64,000 nt of DNA from Exiguobacterium aurantiacum DSM 6208 (GCF_000702585.1 NZ_JNIQ01000001.1:25001-89000); one strand, 5' to 3'. Shown: positions 43,480-52,331, counted from the stretch's first letter. Translations and numbers: made by a program. Notes: generated by a model not told the origin, from the letters alone.

Positions 43480-44973
43480 ATGAAACCAGAATTTCAAAAA
43501 AAACCGCCGTATCTCATGCTCGCGGTCTTGTTCGTCGGAGCGTTCATCGCTTTCTTGAACAACTCATTACTTAACGTCGCGCTCCCCTCGATCATGGTCG
43601 ACTTGGAGATCGCCGACTACTCGACCGTCCAATGGCTCGCGACAGGCTTCATGCTCGTGACGGGTGTACTCGTCCCAGCATCGGCCTACTTGATCACCCG
43701 CTTCTCAAACCGGGCGCTCTTTATCACCTCGATGGCAATCTTCGCCGCCGGTACGGCCATCGCCGCCTTCTCACCGACATTCGGCTGGTTGCTCTCGGGC
43801 CGGATGATTCAAGCGGTCGGTGCCTCGACGATGGGGCCGCTCCTCATGAACGTCATGCTCGTCAGTTTCCCGCGTGAGAAACGTGGGACAGCGATGGGGA
43901 TTTTCGGTCTCGTCATGATTTCAGCACCGGCAATCGGACCGACACTCTCGGGCTATATCGTCGAATATTATGACTGGCGCGTCCTCTTTGAGATGATTCT
44001 CCCGCTCGCCATCATCGGTCTCGCCCTCGCGATTTGGAAAGCTGAGAACGTCATGGTGCAAAACAAAGAACAATCGCTCGACTACTTGTCGCTCGTCTTG
44101 TCGACGCTCGGTTTCGGTGGCGTCTTGTACGGTGTCAGTTCGGCGAGCTCGGACGGGTGGGGCAATCCGATCGTCTTGACGACCATCGTAGTCGGGTTCG
44201 TCGCGCTGATTGCGTTCGTCATCCGTCAGCTCAACATGGAGAAACCACTCCTCGACCTACGGGCATATAAATACCCGATGTTCGCGCTGGCGTCGATTAT
44301 CGCGATCGTCAACGCCGTCGCCATGTTCTCCGGGATGATTTTGACACCGGCGTACGTCCAAAGCGTCCGTGGCATCTCGCCGCTTGACTCGGGGCTCATG
44401 CTTCTCCCGGGTGCCATCATCATGGGAATCATGTCGCCAATCACCGGGAAACTGTTCGACAAGTTCGGACCGAAGTTATTATCGCTTGTCGGTCTCACAA
44501 TCACAGCCATCTCGACATATATGCTCGCGAACGTTCAGCTGGACTCGACGTACACGTACATCGTCGCGACGTATACGCTTCGCATGTTCGGGATGTCGAT
44601 GGTCATGATGCCTCTCATGACTAATGGTCTCAACCAGTTACCAACGCATCTCAACCCGCACGGAACGGCCATCAACAACACGGCGCAACAAGTATCTGGT
44701 GCGATCGGGACAGCTGTGCTCGTCACCATCATGAACTCGGTGACACGGACAGAAGCCGAATCACTCATGAGCGGTGTGGACCCAGCGACGCTCACGGAGA
44801 GTGCGATGGGTGCGTTGACGCAACAAGCACTCCTCTCAGGGATTCAAGTCTCGTTCTATGTCGCACTTGGTATGAACATCTTGGCGCTCGTCCTCGCATT
44901 CTTTGTGAAGCGCGTTGATGTGAAAAAACTCGATTTTAAAGAAGAGGCAACAGAGCTCAAAAAAGCGAATTAA
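43480..44973 (+). CDS. MFS multidrug efflux pump, DHA2/EmrB-QacA type
   Basis: The roughly 497-residue transporter has 14 predicted helices. Motifs include NVALPSIMVDL in helix 1, GRMIQAVGASTMGPL and the antiporter motif SAPAIGPTLSGYIVEYYDWR. It should export drugs or other lipophilic compounds against protons. AAAGGAG lies 8 nt before the ATG at 43480. Regulation by the divergent TetR gene is expected. Confidence 0.92.
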   Translation: MKPEFQKKPPYLMLAVLFVGAFIAFLNNSLLNVALPSIMVDLEIADYSTVQWLATGFMLVTGVLVPASAYLITRFSNRALFITSMAIFAAGTAIAAFSPTFGWLLSGRMIQAVGASTMGPLLMNVMLVSFPREKRGTAMGIFGLVMISAPAIGPTLSGYIVEYYDWRVLFEMILPLAIIGLALAIWKAENVMVQNKEQSLDYLSLVLSTLGFGGVLYGVSSASSDGWGNPIVLTTIVVGFVALIAFVIRQLNMEKPLLDLRAYKYPMFALASIIAIVNAVAMFSGMILTPAYVQSVRGISPLDSGLMLLPGAIIMGIMSPITGKLFDKFGPKLLSLVGLTITAISTYMLANVQLDSTYTYIVATYTLRMFGMSMVMMPLMTNGLNQLPTHLNPHGTAINNTAQQVSGAIGTAVLVTIMNSVTRTEAESLMSGVDPATLTESAMGALTQQALLSGIQVSFYVALGMNILALVLAFFVKRVDVKKLDFKEEATELKKAN

Positions 44974-44980
44974 TGCAGTG

Positions 44981-45008
44981 AAAAGCCGCCCATTAGGACG
45001 GCTTTTTC
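44981..45008. terminator. Bidirectional terminator
   Basis: AAAAGCCG and CGGCTTTT flank a 10-nt loop, with T-runs on both strands; it lies between the convergent efflux gene and the 45009 gene. Confidence 0.85.
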
Positions 45009-45455
45009 TCATAGATTCAAAAACCGCATATCTTCACGGCTCGGCTGTTCGGCGTCAATCTGTTGAATTTTTTGCTCATAATATTTAGCCGTCCACGCCT
45101 GTAAACCGACGACGACCCCAAGTACGACAAGGATATACAATTGTCGTTCCTGTTGGAATAAGCCATAGATGGCGAGCGCGCCGATCAGCGCTTGTACTCC
45201 TCGAAGAACGTATTGCCGAGGAATCAAACGTCTCACATCTTCTTCGTGTGTCAGCTGCTGCAAAAAGCGGCTCTCTTTCCAGTCCATATACGTCAGCGCC
45301 GCGAGCGCCACGAAAAAACCGAGCAAGTACCCGACGGACCCGTTCATCAAAAACATCGCGAACGTCAGTCCGACCGCGATGACGGTCGTGACGTGCAATG
45401 GCATCCATTTTTTCTGGTAAGCTACAATTTCCCGTATCCGTTGCTGTTTGTCCAT
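45009..45455 (-). CDS. Four-helix membrane protein family (locus 2, solitary)
   Basis: A 148-residue protein with the family layout: N-terminal MDKQQRIREIVAYQKKW, helix pair, loop DWKESRFLQQLTHEEDVRRLIPRQY, second pair, and the tail KIQQIDAEQPSREDMRFLNL. Both N-terminus and tail closely match members at 58-60 kb. The ATG at 45455 lies 6 nt after GAGGTG. It stands alone between an efflux gene and a glucosaminidase. Function unknown. Confidence 0.78.
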   Translation of the reverse strand: MDKQQRIREIVAYQKKWMPLHVTTVIAVGLTFAMFLMNGSVGYLLGFFVALAALTYMDWKESRFLQQLTHEEDVRRLIPRQYVLRGVQALIGALAIYGLFQQERQLYILVVLGVVVGLQAWTAKYYEQKIQQIDAEQPSREDMRFLNL

Positions 45456-45583
45456 TCCCATCACCTCGCTACTCTGTACGAAGATTGATTGGATTTAGTT
45501 CCCTTTTTCTTTAAATTTAATATTCTGACTACAAATTATATGGTATTATTTTCATAGTTTGTTTAATCGTTTAGGAGGAATGG

Positions 45584-46204
45584 ATGATGAAAAGCTGGCT
45601 CATCACTTATTTGACCGTCGCGTTACTTCTAGTCTCGTCTTTCACATCGATGTCATCAGCAGAAGCTTCGTCAAATAAAGAGAATCGTGCGATCATGGGC
45701 TCTTCCACTGTGACGCCTCAACAGATGGCGGACTTCGTGAAGCGAAAGAATCCGAACAACGTCCGGCTTCAAGGTGTGACGGTCGAGGAACTGGCGAAAC
45801 TGTTCGTCATCATCGGCGCGAAAGAAGGTGTCCGCGGCGATGTCGCGTTCGCGCAAGCGTTGAAAGAGACCGGATACTTCAGCTACAAAGGCGACGTCCT
45901 GCCGAGACAACATAACTACTCAGGCATCGGCACGGTCGGCAAAGGAGTGAAAGGCCATTTCTTCCGTTCTCCGCACCAAGGGGTGACGGCCCAGATTCAA
46001 CATCTGAAGGCGTACGCCTCAAAAGACGACTTGAACATGACACGCGTCGACCCACGCTTCCATTATGTGAAACGAGGATCGGCGACGACATGGCCCGCGC
46101 TCCATCGCAAATGGGCGATGCAGCCAAAAGGCAACTACGGTACCGAAATCTTATCCATCTATCGGGAGATGGAACGGACACAGCTTCGTGTCGCCAAAAA
46201 ATGA
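45584..46204 (+). CDS. Secreted glucosaminidase (GH73-like)
   Basis: The 206-residue protein has a signal peptide (YLTVALLLVSSFTSMSSAEA) and a glucosaminidase domain. The likely catalytic Glu is in FAQALKETGYFSYKGDV, followed by NYSGIGTVGKG, PHQGVTAQIQHLKAY and DPRFHYV, all typical of GH73 beta-N-acetylglucosaminidases. It would cut GlcNAc-MurNAc bonds in the wall. A strong AGGAGGA site precedes it. Confidence 0.88.
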   Translation: MMKSWLITYLTVALLLVSSFTSMSSAEASSNKENRAIMGSSTVTPQQMADFVKRKNPNNVRLQGVTVEELAKLFVIIGAKEGVRGDVAFAQALKETGYFSYKGDVLPRQHNYSGIGTVGKGVKGHFFRSPHQGVTAQIQHLKAYASKDDLNMTRVDPRFHYVKRGSATTWPALHRKWAMQPKGNYGTEILSIYREMERTQLRVAKK

Positions 46205-46228
46205 CAAGACATATAGGGGTGAAAGATA

Positions 46229-46306
46229 GTGACTTGCAATCAAGTACGATTGTTCAGCGGACTCGCGCTTCTCGCAGCGGGCGTCGCTTTACTTCTCAAA
46301 CGTTAA
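46229..46306 (+). CDS. 25-residue small membrane protein
   Basis: A GTG at 46229, 7 nt after GGGGTG, opens a frame beginning MTCNQVRLF, followed by the hydrophobic stretch SGLALLAAGVALLL and ending KR. A clean Rho-independent terminator follows 9 nt after the stop. The layout of good ribosome site, single helix, basic C-terminus and terminator supports a real small protein. Function unknown. Confidence 0.6.
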   Translation: MTCNQVRLFSGLALLAAGVALLLKR

Positions 46307-46314
46307 GCATCCGG

Positions 46315-46337
46315 GCATCTGCTCAGATGCTTTTTTT
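46315..46337 (+). terminator. Terminator after the small membrane protein
   Basis: GCATCT and AGATGC pair around GCTC and are followed by T7. Confidence 0.85.
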
Positions 46338-46397
46338 GTTCTGCGTATTCACTTCAGATATGATGAAAGAAAGCTGTTGCATAAGGAGGTCATCACC

Positions 46398-47009
46398 ATG
46401 TCATGGGATGAACGGTTCGATACAGAAGAATACGTGTACGGGGAACAACCGAACGAGTTTTTGCGAAGTCAACGACATCTTTTAAGCGATGGGATGCAGG
46501 CGCTCGCCATTGCCGAAGGAGAAGTCCGAAACGCCGTCTGGCTTGCTGAACAAGGGCTCGACGTCGAGATGTGGGACTATTCACGTGTCGGTCTCGAGAA
46601 AGCGGAACGTTTAGCATTGCGTCGCGGCGTATCGCTCACGACACACCTTGTCGATTTGGCGGTAGCGGATTGGCCGGCTCAATCGTTTGACGTCATCGTC
46701 TGTATTTTCGGGCACTTCCCGAAAGACGTGCAAACCGCCGTGTTAAAAGGCGTGACGCGCGCGTTGAGACCAGGAGGATTCTTCATAACCGAGGTGTATA
46801 GCGAGGCGCAACTCGAGTTTGGAACGGGCGGACCGAAAGACAAGGCACTGCTTTACACGACGGACGCCTTCTCCGTCCTTTCCGACTCGCTCGAGACTCG
46901 TCACTTCTTCGACGGGATCGTGGAACGACAAGAAGGACGGCTCCACCAAGGACCGTCCGCTGTCATTCAATATGTCGGTCAAAAACGGGCCGAATCACGC
47001 GACATGTGA
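46398..47009 (+). CDS. SAM-dependent class I methyltransferase
   Basis: The 203-residue protein has MSWDERFDTEEYVYGEQPNEFL at its N-terminus, a pattern common in TehB/thiopurine-like methyltransferases (read as WDERFDTEEYVYGEQPN). The Rossmann core follows, with ALAIAEGEVRNAVWLAEQG as motif I, VEMWDYSRVGLEKA as motif II and FDVIVCIFGHFP as motif IV. The motif I glycine pattern is AEGEVRN, slightly unusual but seen in this group. AAGGAGG lies 8 nt before the ATG. Substrate unknown. Confidence 0.83.
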   Translation: MSWDERFDTEEYVYGEQPNEFLRSQRHLLSDGMQALAIAEGEVRNAVWLAEQGLDVEMWDYSRVGLEKAERLALRRGVSLTTHLVDLAVADWPAQSFDVIVCIFGHFPKDVQTAVLKGVTRALRPGGFFITEVYSEAQLEFGTGGPKDKALLYTTDAFSVLSDSLETRHFFDGIVERQEGRLHQGPSAVIQYVGQKRAESRDM

Positions 47010-47022
47010 TTCGGCTTATTTT
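46989..47022 (+). terminator. Terminator of the methyltransferase gene
   Basis: GCCGAATCAC and GTGATTCGGC form a 10-bp stem overlapping the stop codon, followed by TTATTTTTATT. Confidence 0.85.
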
Positions 47023-47024
47023 TA

Positions 47025-48038
47025 TTAATGCCCCCGATACTTTCCGAGTGCGCGTATATTCAACAAGTAGAGTACGCTCGCATAGATGACGAGTCCAAGT
47101 AAATACGGCCAAACCCCGAAGAAGCCGCTCCCGTACACCATCACTTCTTTGATGGCGGTCGCCCCGTAAAAGATTGGCATGACATAACTCAAGTTGCCGA
47201 GTCCGTACGGGATGAGATCGAGCGGGATGAGTCCAGAGAAGAACACTTGCGGGATGATCGTGAACGGGATCATCTGGACGACTTGAAGTTCAGAGCGGGC
47301 GAACACCGAGATCGTCGCCCCGAACAAGACGGCTGTTCCCGCCATGAGCAGCATCGCCAACATGACCCACGCCATATTGCCGATTGAGGTCAGGCCGAGC
47401 ACGTAAATCGTATAGAGCACGATAATCACCGACTGTACGACGGCGAACACCCCGTAGCCGAGCGTGTAGCCCAAAATGACTTGTCCCCGTTTGATCGGCG
47501 TCATGAGGAGACGCTCGAGCGTGCCGCCGCTCCGCTCTTTCACGAGCGCCATCGCCGACAAGATAAAGACGAAGAAGAACGAGAACAGCGACAAGAACAC
47601 GTAGCCGAACGAATCGAACGTCGATTGTCCTTCTTCCCCGTATACATAATTCATGTCGATATTGGCCGCCGGATTTAACGTCGACAGCGCCGCTTGAATC
47701 TCTCTCACCGCCTTCGAGGATTTCGTCGATGGTTCCCGGAGCGTGATCGTCGTCCCCGCCTGCGTCGCTTCGAACACCGCATCGACGTCTTGATTGTCTT
47801 CTAAATATCCGAACGGATTGTCGACCGTATCCAACCGGACGTCGAGCGTCTCGGCCTCGAACGCCTCGACGAGTTGCGGTTGCGCGGTCTCATCGAGCAC
47901 GACGACCGGGACGTAATCCGAGTCCCCGAGCAAGAAGTAGACGAGGGTCAAGATGAGAAGCGGGGCAATCAAAATCAAAGCGACGCTGCGCTTATCGTTC
48001 AGCGTCTGAAAGATGACGCGTTTCGCCAAGTTACGCAT
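47025..48038 (-). CDS. ABC-2 type exporter permease
   Basis: The 337-residue permease has one N-terminal helix (ALILIAPLLILTLVYFLLG), a long extracellular loop (about residues 40-140) and five C-terminal helices. MALVKERSGGTLERLLMTPIKRGQVILGY (recognised as KERSGGTLERLLMTP) is typical of ABC-2 exporters of the DrrB/YhaP kind. It overlaps the ATPase gene by 8 bp. The substrate is unknown. Confidence 0.9.
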   Translation of the reverse strand: MRNLAKRVIFQTLNDKRSVALILIAPLLILTLVYFLLGDSDYVPVVVLDETAQPQLVEAFEAETLDVRLDTVDNPFGYLEDNQDVDAVFEATQAGTTITLREPSTKSSKAVREIQAALSTLNPAANIDMNYVYGEEGQSTFDSFGYVFLSLFSFFFVFILSAMALVKERSGGTLERLLMTPIKRGQVILGYTLGYGVFAVVQSVIIVLYTIYVLGLTSIGNMAWVMLAMLLMAGTAVLFGATISVFARSELQVVQMIPFTIIPQVFFSGLIPLDLIPYGLGNLSYVMPIFYGATAIKEVMVYGSGFFGVWPYLLGLVIYASVLYLLNIRALGKYRGH

Positions 48039-48759
48039 GACCCGCCCCTCCTTGTCGACCGGCGATGAGGAACAGCTCCTCGACGCGACCGTTCTCCGTC
48101 TGGTCTAAGAGGTGAGGAACCGTGTCATAGGCGATCAAGCGGCCGTTATAGATGAGCGCGGCCCGGTCACACTCGAGCACCTCATCCATGACGTGCGTTG
48201 AGACGATGAGCGTCGTCCCGCTCGCCCGAATCATCTGGAACTGAGCCCATATTTGACGACGCAAAATCGGGTCGATGCCGACGGTCGGCTCATCTAAAAA
48301 CAAGACGTCGGGCTGATGCAGGATGGCGATTGCGAGCGAGAGTCGCTTTTTCATCCCGCCCGAGAAGTTTCGGACGAGCTTCTTTCGGTCGGCCGTCAAA
48401 TCGACGAGCTTGAGCACTTCCGTGATGCGTTTCTGCAATTCCGATTTTCCGAGCTTATAGATTGATCCGAAAAACTCGAGGTTCGCCTCGGCCGATAAGT
48501 CATCGTATAGCCCATCGTTTTGCGGCATGAAGCCGATCTTGTGGAGCATCTCCATGCTCGGCATGACCGTCTCTCCGAGCTGGATCGTACCTTCGTCTGC
48601 TTTCAACGCACCGATCATCAGACGGATGAGCGTCGTCTTCCCCGAACCGGACGGACCGAGCAGGCAACAAATGTCCCCTGAGTTGATAGTGAAGCCGACG
48701 TGGTCGATGGCAATCTGTTTACCAAACGATTTCGTGACGTCGTGTATATGGATATCCAT
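48031..48759 (-). CDS. ABC exporter ATP-binding protein
   Basis: The 242-residue ATPase has Walker A LGPSGSGKTT near residue 35, Q-loop MPQNDG, signature NFSGGMKKRLSLA and Walker B VLFLDEPTVGID. It powers the ABC-2 permease encoded next. It is the first gene of the pair, behind a promoter and an inverted repeat at 48841-48872. Confidence 0.93.
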   Translation of the reverse strand: MDIHIHDVTKSFGKQIAIDHVGFTINSGDICCLLGPSGSGKTTLIRLMIGALKADEGTIQLGETVMPSMEMLHKIGFMPQNDGLYDDLSAEANLEFFGSIYKLGKSELQKRITEVLKLVDLTADRKKLVRNFSGGMKKRLSLAIAILHQPDVLFLDEPTVGIDPILRRQIWAQFQMIRASGTTLIVSTHVMDEVLECDRAALIYNGRLIAYDTVPHLLDQTENGRVEELFLIAGRQGGAGHA

Positions 48760-48818
48760 GGGCCTACTCCTTTTTCACGTCATCCTATATTTCCTAGACA
48801 GTGTGTTGAGTTAGCTTT

Positions 48819-48847
48819 AGTATAGTCTCCCGATTCAGACACAACAA
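48819..48847 (-). promoter_or_regulatory. Promoter of the ABC exporter operon
   Basis: Minus-strand TTGTTG (48842-48847) and TATACT (48819-48824) are 17 nt apart. Confidence 0.65.
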
Positions 48848-48872
48848 TCGCCAATTTTTATACGATTGTTGT
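48841..48872. promoter_or_regulatory. Perfect inverted repeat over the exporter -35 box
   Basis: ACAACAATCG (48841-48850) and CGATTGTTGT (48863-48872) are perfect 10-bp arms with a 12-nt spacer. One arm covers the -35 box, as an operator would. It may also act on the divergent carotenoid gene. No regulator gene is adjacent. Confidence 0.6.
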
Positions 48873-49029
48873 AGTTGAACCGTTCGATCAAAGGATGAGA
48901 CAACGTATTTTGAAGGCGCAATGTGCTGAAATTGAATGTTCAGAAGTGTGCGTGCAGGGAATAGAGGCAATAGTGGCAAATGAATCAATAAGCGTTTCAT
49001 AAATCATGTCGGAAAGAGGCGGTACGTGT

Positions 49030-50532
49030 ATGCAGAACGTGAACAAGTCAGTGATTGTCATCGGTGGGGGGCTAGGCGGGATTTCGGCAGCCATCTCGCT
49101 GAAACAAAAAGGCTATGACGTGGCTTTATATGAAAAGAATGACCACATCGGCGGGAAAGTGAACCGTCTCGAGCAAGACGGGTTCGGATTTGATCTCGGT
49201 CCGTCGATTTTGACGATGCCGCAAATTTTTGAGAAGCTGTTTAATGGCAGCGGCAGACGAATGGAAGACTACGTACCCATCAAACGCTTAGATTTAGAGT
49301 GGCGCTCGTTCTTCCCGGACGGCACGGTGCTCGACTTGTATCACGATCTCGACGTGATGGCGAACGCGAACCCGTCGTTGTCGAAGAAAGACATGAAAGA
49401 ATATCACAAGCTATTGAACTATGCCGAGCGCATCTATAACACGACAGAGCGCAGTTACTTAAAAGAAGGGTTCGAGTCGCCGTTCGAGGCGGTCACGCAA
49501 ATCGGTCCGATCGCGACGCTCATGGGCTTCGATTTGGCGTCGACGATGTACAGCGCCATCTCGAAACGAATCAGCAACCCGCACCTCCGGACGATGCTGT
49601 CGTATTACGTCAAATACGTCGGGTCATCGCCATATAGCGCCCCGGCCGTCCTCAACATGATGATTTACATGCAGCACGCACAAGGGTGCTGGTACGTCGA
49701 AGGTGGGACACATAAGCTCGCTGAAGGCTTGACGACGCTCGCTGAAGAGATTGGCGTGAAGCTAAACACCGGACAAGGCGTCGTTCGGGCGCATACGCTC
49801 AACGGGAACATCTCGGCGATCGAGCTCGAGGACGGACGACTCCGCTCTGCCGATTACTACGTCTCGAATATGGAAGTCATCCCATTCTATCAAAAGATGG
49901 TCGATGTCGAAGAGGCGTTCGTCGACAAGCTCGTCGACAAATACGAACCGGCCAGCTCCGGCTTCGTGCTCCATCTCGGCGTCAAAAAAGAATACCCGGC
50001 ACTCGCACACCACAACTTCTTCTTCTCAGAAAACTTACAAGAGCAGATGGAGAAGATCTTCGACAGACACGAGTTGCCGGACGACCCGACGATTTATTTG
50101 GTGAACGTCAACAAGACCGATGCGACCCAAGCACCGGCGGGACATGAGAATATTAAAATCTTGCCGCACATCCCGTACATTCAAGAAGACCCGTTCACCG
50201 AGGCCGATTACGCGGCGTTCGAGGAACGGGTGCTCGATAAGCTCGAACGGATGGGAATGGATGGGCTACGTGACAACATCGTCACGCGGAACGTCTGGAC
50301 GCCGCACGACATCGAGCGGATGTACGGGTCAGACCGTGGTGCGATTTACGGAACCGTGTCGGACAAAAACCAGAACGGCGGATTCAAGCATAAGAAGCAA
50401 AGTGAACTGTATGAGAATCTGTACTTCGTCGGCGGCACGGTCAATCCGGGCAGCGGGATGCCGATGGTCACGCTCAGCGGCCAACAAGTGAGCGATAAGA
50501 TCGCGAAGCGCGACGGTGTGATGACACGTTAA
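49030..50532 (+). CDS. Carotenoid desaturase/oxidase, CrtI/CrtN/CrtP family
   Basis: The roughly 500-residue FAD enzyme has the dinucleotide motif VIVIGGGLGGISAAISL at its N-terminus, then YEKNDHIGGKVN and FDLGPSILTMP. The C-terminal signature LYFVGGTVNPGSGMPMV is that of phytoene/diapophytoene desaturases. It would desaturate or oxidise a C30 or C40 carotenoid at the membrane. Which of CrtN (desaturase) or CrtP (terminal oxidase) it is cannot be settled by eye. No crtM or other pigment gene is next to it. AGAGG precedes the ATG at 49030; an upstream ATG at 49006 is possible. Confidence 0.88.
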   Translation: MQNVNKSVIVIGGGLGGISAAISLKQKGYDVALYEKNDHIGGKVNRLEQDGFGFDLGPSILTMPQIFEKLFNGSGRRMEDYVPIKRLDLEWRSFFPDGTVLDLYHDLDVMANANPSLSKKDMKEYHKLLNYAERIYNTTERSYLKEGFESPFEAVTQIGPIATLMGFDLASTMYSAISKRISNPHLRTMLSYYVKYVGSSPYSAPAVLNMMIYMQHAQGCWYVEGGTHKLAEGLTTLAEEIGVKLNTGQGVVRAHTLNGNISAIELEDGRLRSADYYVSNMEVIPFYQKMVDVEEAFVDKLVDKYEPASSGFVLHLGVKKEYPALAHHNFFFSENLQEQMEKIFDRHELPDDPTIYLVNVNKTDATQAPAGHENIKILPHIPYIQEDPFTEADYAAFEERVLDKLERMGMDGLRDNIVTRNVWTPHDIERMYGSDRGAIYGTVSDKNQNGGFKHKKQSELYENLYFVGGTVNPGSGMPMVTLSGQQVSDKIAKRDGVMTR

Positions 50533-50542
50533 TCAAGAAACG

Positions 50543-50581
50543 ACCCTTTGGAACAGATCGTTACTGTTTCGAAGGGTTTTT
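50543..50581 (+). terminator. Terminator of the carotenoid gene
   Basis: ACCCTT and AAGGGT with inner GAACAG/CTGTTTC pairing form a long stem, followed by T5. Confidence 0.82.
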
Positions 50582-50645
50582 GAAACTTTTTACATTTATG
50601 AAGCGTATACATTGTTAAAATCTTGTAATGACAATGAGGTGTCTT

Positions 50646-51371
50646 ATGCATCAAATTTCAAGTTATTTCTTTATGTACATCAAAATCGTCCTCACAGATA
50701 AAATTCCGTTCGTGATGATGATGGGCATCCCACTTGGCATCGCCCTCTTGTACAGCCCGCCAGATGTTCAAACGATGGCCGCGTCGGATTACGCCATGTA
50801 CTTGTCTTCCTTTTGGGTTTACATCATCCTCGCGACTTACTTGAACGGAATCGGCCTCGAGCTCGCCCGGATGCGAGAGTATGGTCTCATGAAGACGTAC
50901 GTCATGATCTCAGGCAACAAGTATACGTACATACTCGCCATCTTATCGGCCCAGCTCGTGTTCGCCGCCATAAGCCTGTCGCTCTTCACGATCGTCGTCA
51001 CGCTCGTCCACGGCCAGTTCGCGCTTAGCTATCTCGTCACGCCGCTACTGCTCTTACTCGGGAGCATCCCGTTCGCGCTCGGTAGCGTCGCGCTTACACT
51101 TCTCCCCGTCAAAGTATCAAGCTTGATGCGATTCGCGAACCTGCTCGCCTTTCCGTTGTTTTATTTGGCGATTAAACAGCCGGACGTCTGGTTCGGCTAT
51201 GCGAACCCGTTTTACGCGCTACTTCAATTATCGCTCGCCATCGTCCACACCGTCGCCCAAGTGGATGTGTCGTTTAATCTCATGATGACGCTATTCGCTC
51301 TTGTCGGATACGTCTTCGTCGGACTGTTCGCCATCCAGCGCTTCAATTTGATCTCATCGGTCACACGCTAG
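50646..51371 (+). CDS. ABC exporter permease
   Basis: About 241 residues with six helices and short loops, including MGIPLGIALLYSPP, MYLSSFWVYIILATYLNG and LARMREYGLMKTYVMISG, the last a cytoplasmic coupling segment typical of small ABC-2 permeases. It forms a unit with the ATPase 9 nt downstream and a 29-residue protein. The ATG at 50646 follows GAGGTG with a short spacer. Substrate unknown; size and layout recall peptide or drug exporters. Confidence 0.82.
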   Translation: MHQISSYFFMYIKIVLTDKIPFVMMMGIPLGIALLYSPPDVQTMAASDYAMYLSSFWVYIILATYLNGIGLELARMREYGLMKTYVMISGNKYTYILAILSAQLVFAAISLSLFTIVVTLVHGQFALSYLVTPLLLLLGSIPFALGSVALTLLPVKVSSLMRFANLLAFPLFYLAIKQPDVWFGYANPFYALLQLSLAIVHTVAQVDVSFNLMMTLFALVGYVFVGLFAIQRFNLISSVTR

Positions 51372-51380
51372 GAGGAAATC

Positions 51381-52109
51381 ATGCATATCCAACAGTTACG
51401 CTATACGTATCCGAAAGCGACACGTCCCGTGCTCGACAGCGTCTCGTTCACGCTCCACCCGCATAAATTAAACGTCTTAATCGGGCTGAACGGAGCCGGG
51501 AAGACGACACTCTTCGACTGTATGACCGGGACGCTCCCAATCGAAGCGGACACGCTTCAGCTCGTCCCGTCGACGGACATGCTCTATTTGACGCAACATA
51601 TGATGTATCACAATGAGCTGACCGGAAAAGACTTGACGTATTTCATCGGCCGCCTCACGAAACGTCCCGATTTCAAACGTCTTGAGACATACATGAATGG
51701 GCTTTCGAGCGCTCGGGAACAAGAACGGTTCGAACATTTGTGGAAGATGAAACTCGGAAAGATGTCGGTCGGCGAACGCAAATGGCTGTTCGTCACACTC
51801 CTCTCGTCGGTGAAACGTGCGCTTTACTTGTTCGACGAACCGACGAGCGGGGTCGATCCGGCGTCACGCATCCAAATCATGCGCCGGATTCAGCGGCTCG
51901 TCGAAGACGGTCGGACGTGTCTCATCTCGACCCATCAGTTGCATGACCTCGCCCAGCTCGATGCCCACGTCATTTTCTTACATGAAGGGTGCGTTCTTTA
52001 TGAGGGTAGCTACGACGACTGGCTCACGGCGTCTGGGACGACTGATCCGGACGAGGCGTTTCTTCAAATGGTCGAGGGTGACCTCACGGAAGTGGCGGTG
52101 ACACGATGA
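51381..52109 (+). CDS. ABC exporter ATP-binding protein
   Basis: The 242-residue ATPase has Walker A IGLNGAGKTTLF near residue 35 and Walker B ALYLFDEPTSGVDP. The signature region reads KMSVGERKWLFVTLL, where the usual LSGGQ is replaced by MSVGE, a marked departure. The Q-loop LTQHMM is present and the H-loop His is in STHQLHD. GAGG precedes the ATG. The stop overlaps the start of a 29-codon gene (ATGA). Confidence 0.88.
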   Translation: MHIQQLRYTYPKATRPVLDSVSFTLHPHKLNVLIGLNGAGKTTLFDCMTGTLPIEADTLQLVPSTDMLYLTQHMMYHNELTGKDLTYFIGRLTKRPDFKRLETYMNGLSSAREQERFEHLWKMKLGKMSVGERKWLFVTLLSSVKRALYLFDEPTSGVDPASRIQIMRRIQRLVEDGRTCLISTHQLHDLAQLDAHVIFLHEGCVLYEGSYDDWLTASGTTDPDEAFLQMVEGDLTEVAVTR

Positions 52110-52195
52110 CCGAATCATTTTGGGAACGGCATCGCTTCAAGTTTTATACTGCCGGCATGGTCATCTGCGGCTGTTTGATTGGTATGTTTTCATAA
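52106..52195 (+). CDS. 29-residue membrane protein coupled to the ABC ATPase
   Basis: An ATG at 52106 overlaps the ATPase stop (ATGA). The frame starts MTESFWERHRFKFY, continues with one helix (TAGMVICGCLIGMF) and stops right before a terminator. Coupling and the terminator position support translation. It may be an accessory subunit of the exporter (inference). Confidence 0.6.
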   Translation: MTESFWERHRFKFYTAGMVICGCLIGMFS

Positions 52196-52197
52196 GA

Positions 52198-52237
52198 AAC
52201 CCAGCCTCTGACGAATCAGAGGCTGGGTTCTATTTTT
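52198..52237. terminator. Terminator of the second ABC exporter operon
   Basis: AACCCAGCCTCTGA and TCAGAGGCTGGGTT form a perfect 14-bp stem with a CGAA loop, then CTATTTTT. Confidence 0.93.
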
Positions 52238-52331
52238 CCATCCAACGGTAGACGACCATGAAGCCAATCCATGCCGCACAAAACGGTAGGACGAAATTGA
52301 TCAGTTGCCACATACTATCTGTTAATTGCAT
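52230..52331 (-). CDS. Possible 33-residue single-helix membrane protein
   Basis: A minus-strand ATG at 52331 opens MQLTDSMWQL, followed by the helix INFVLPFCAAWIGFMVV and the tail YRWMEK. It ends within the terminator hairpin of the converging operon. The ribosome site is weak. It could be real given several similar tiny membrane genes in this window. Confidence 0.42.
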   Translation of the reverse strand: MQLTDSMWQLINFVLPFCAAWIGFMVVYRWMEK

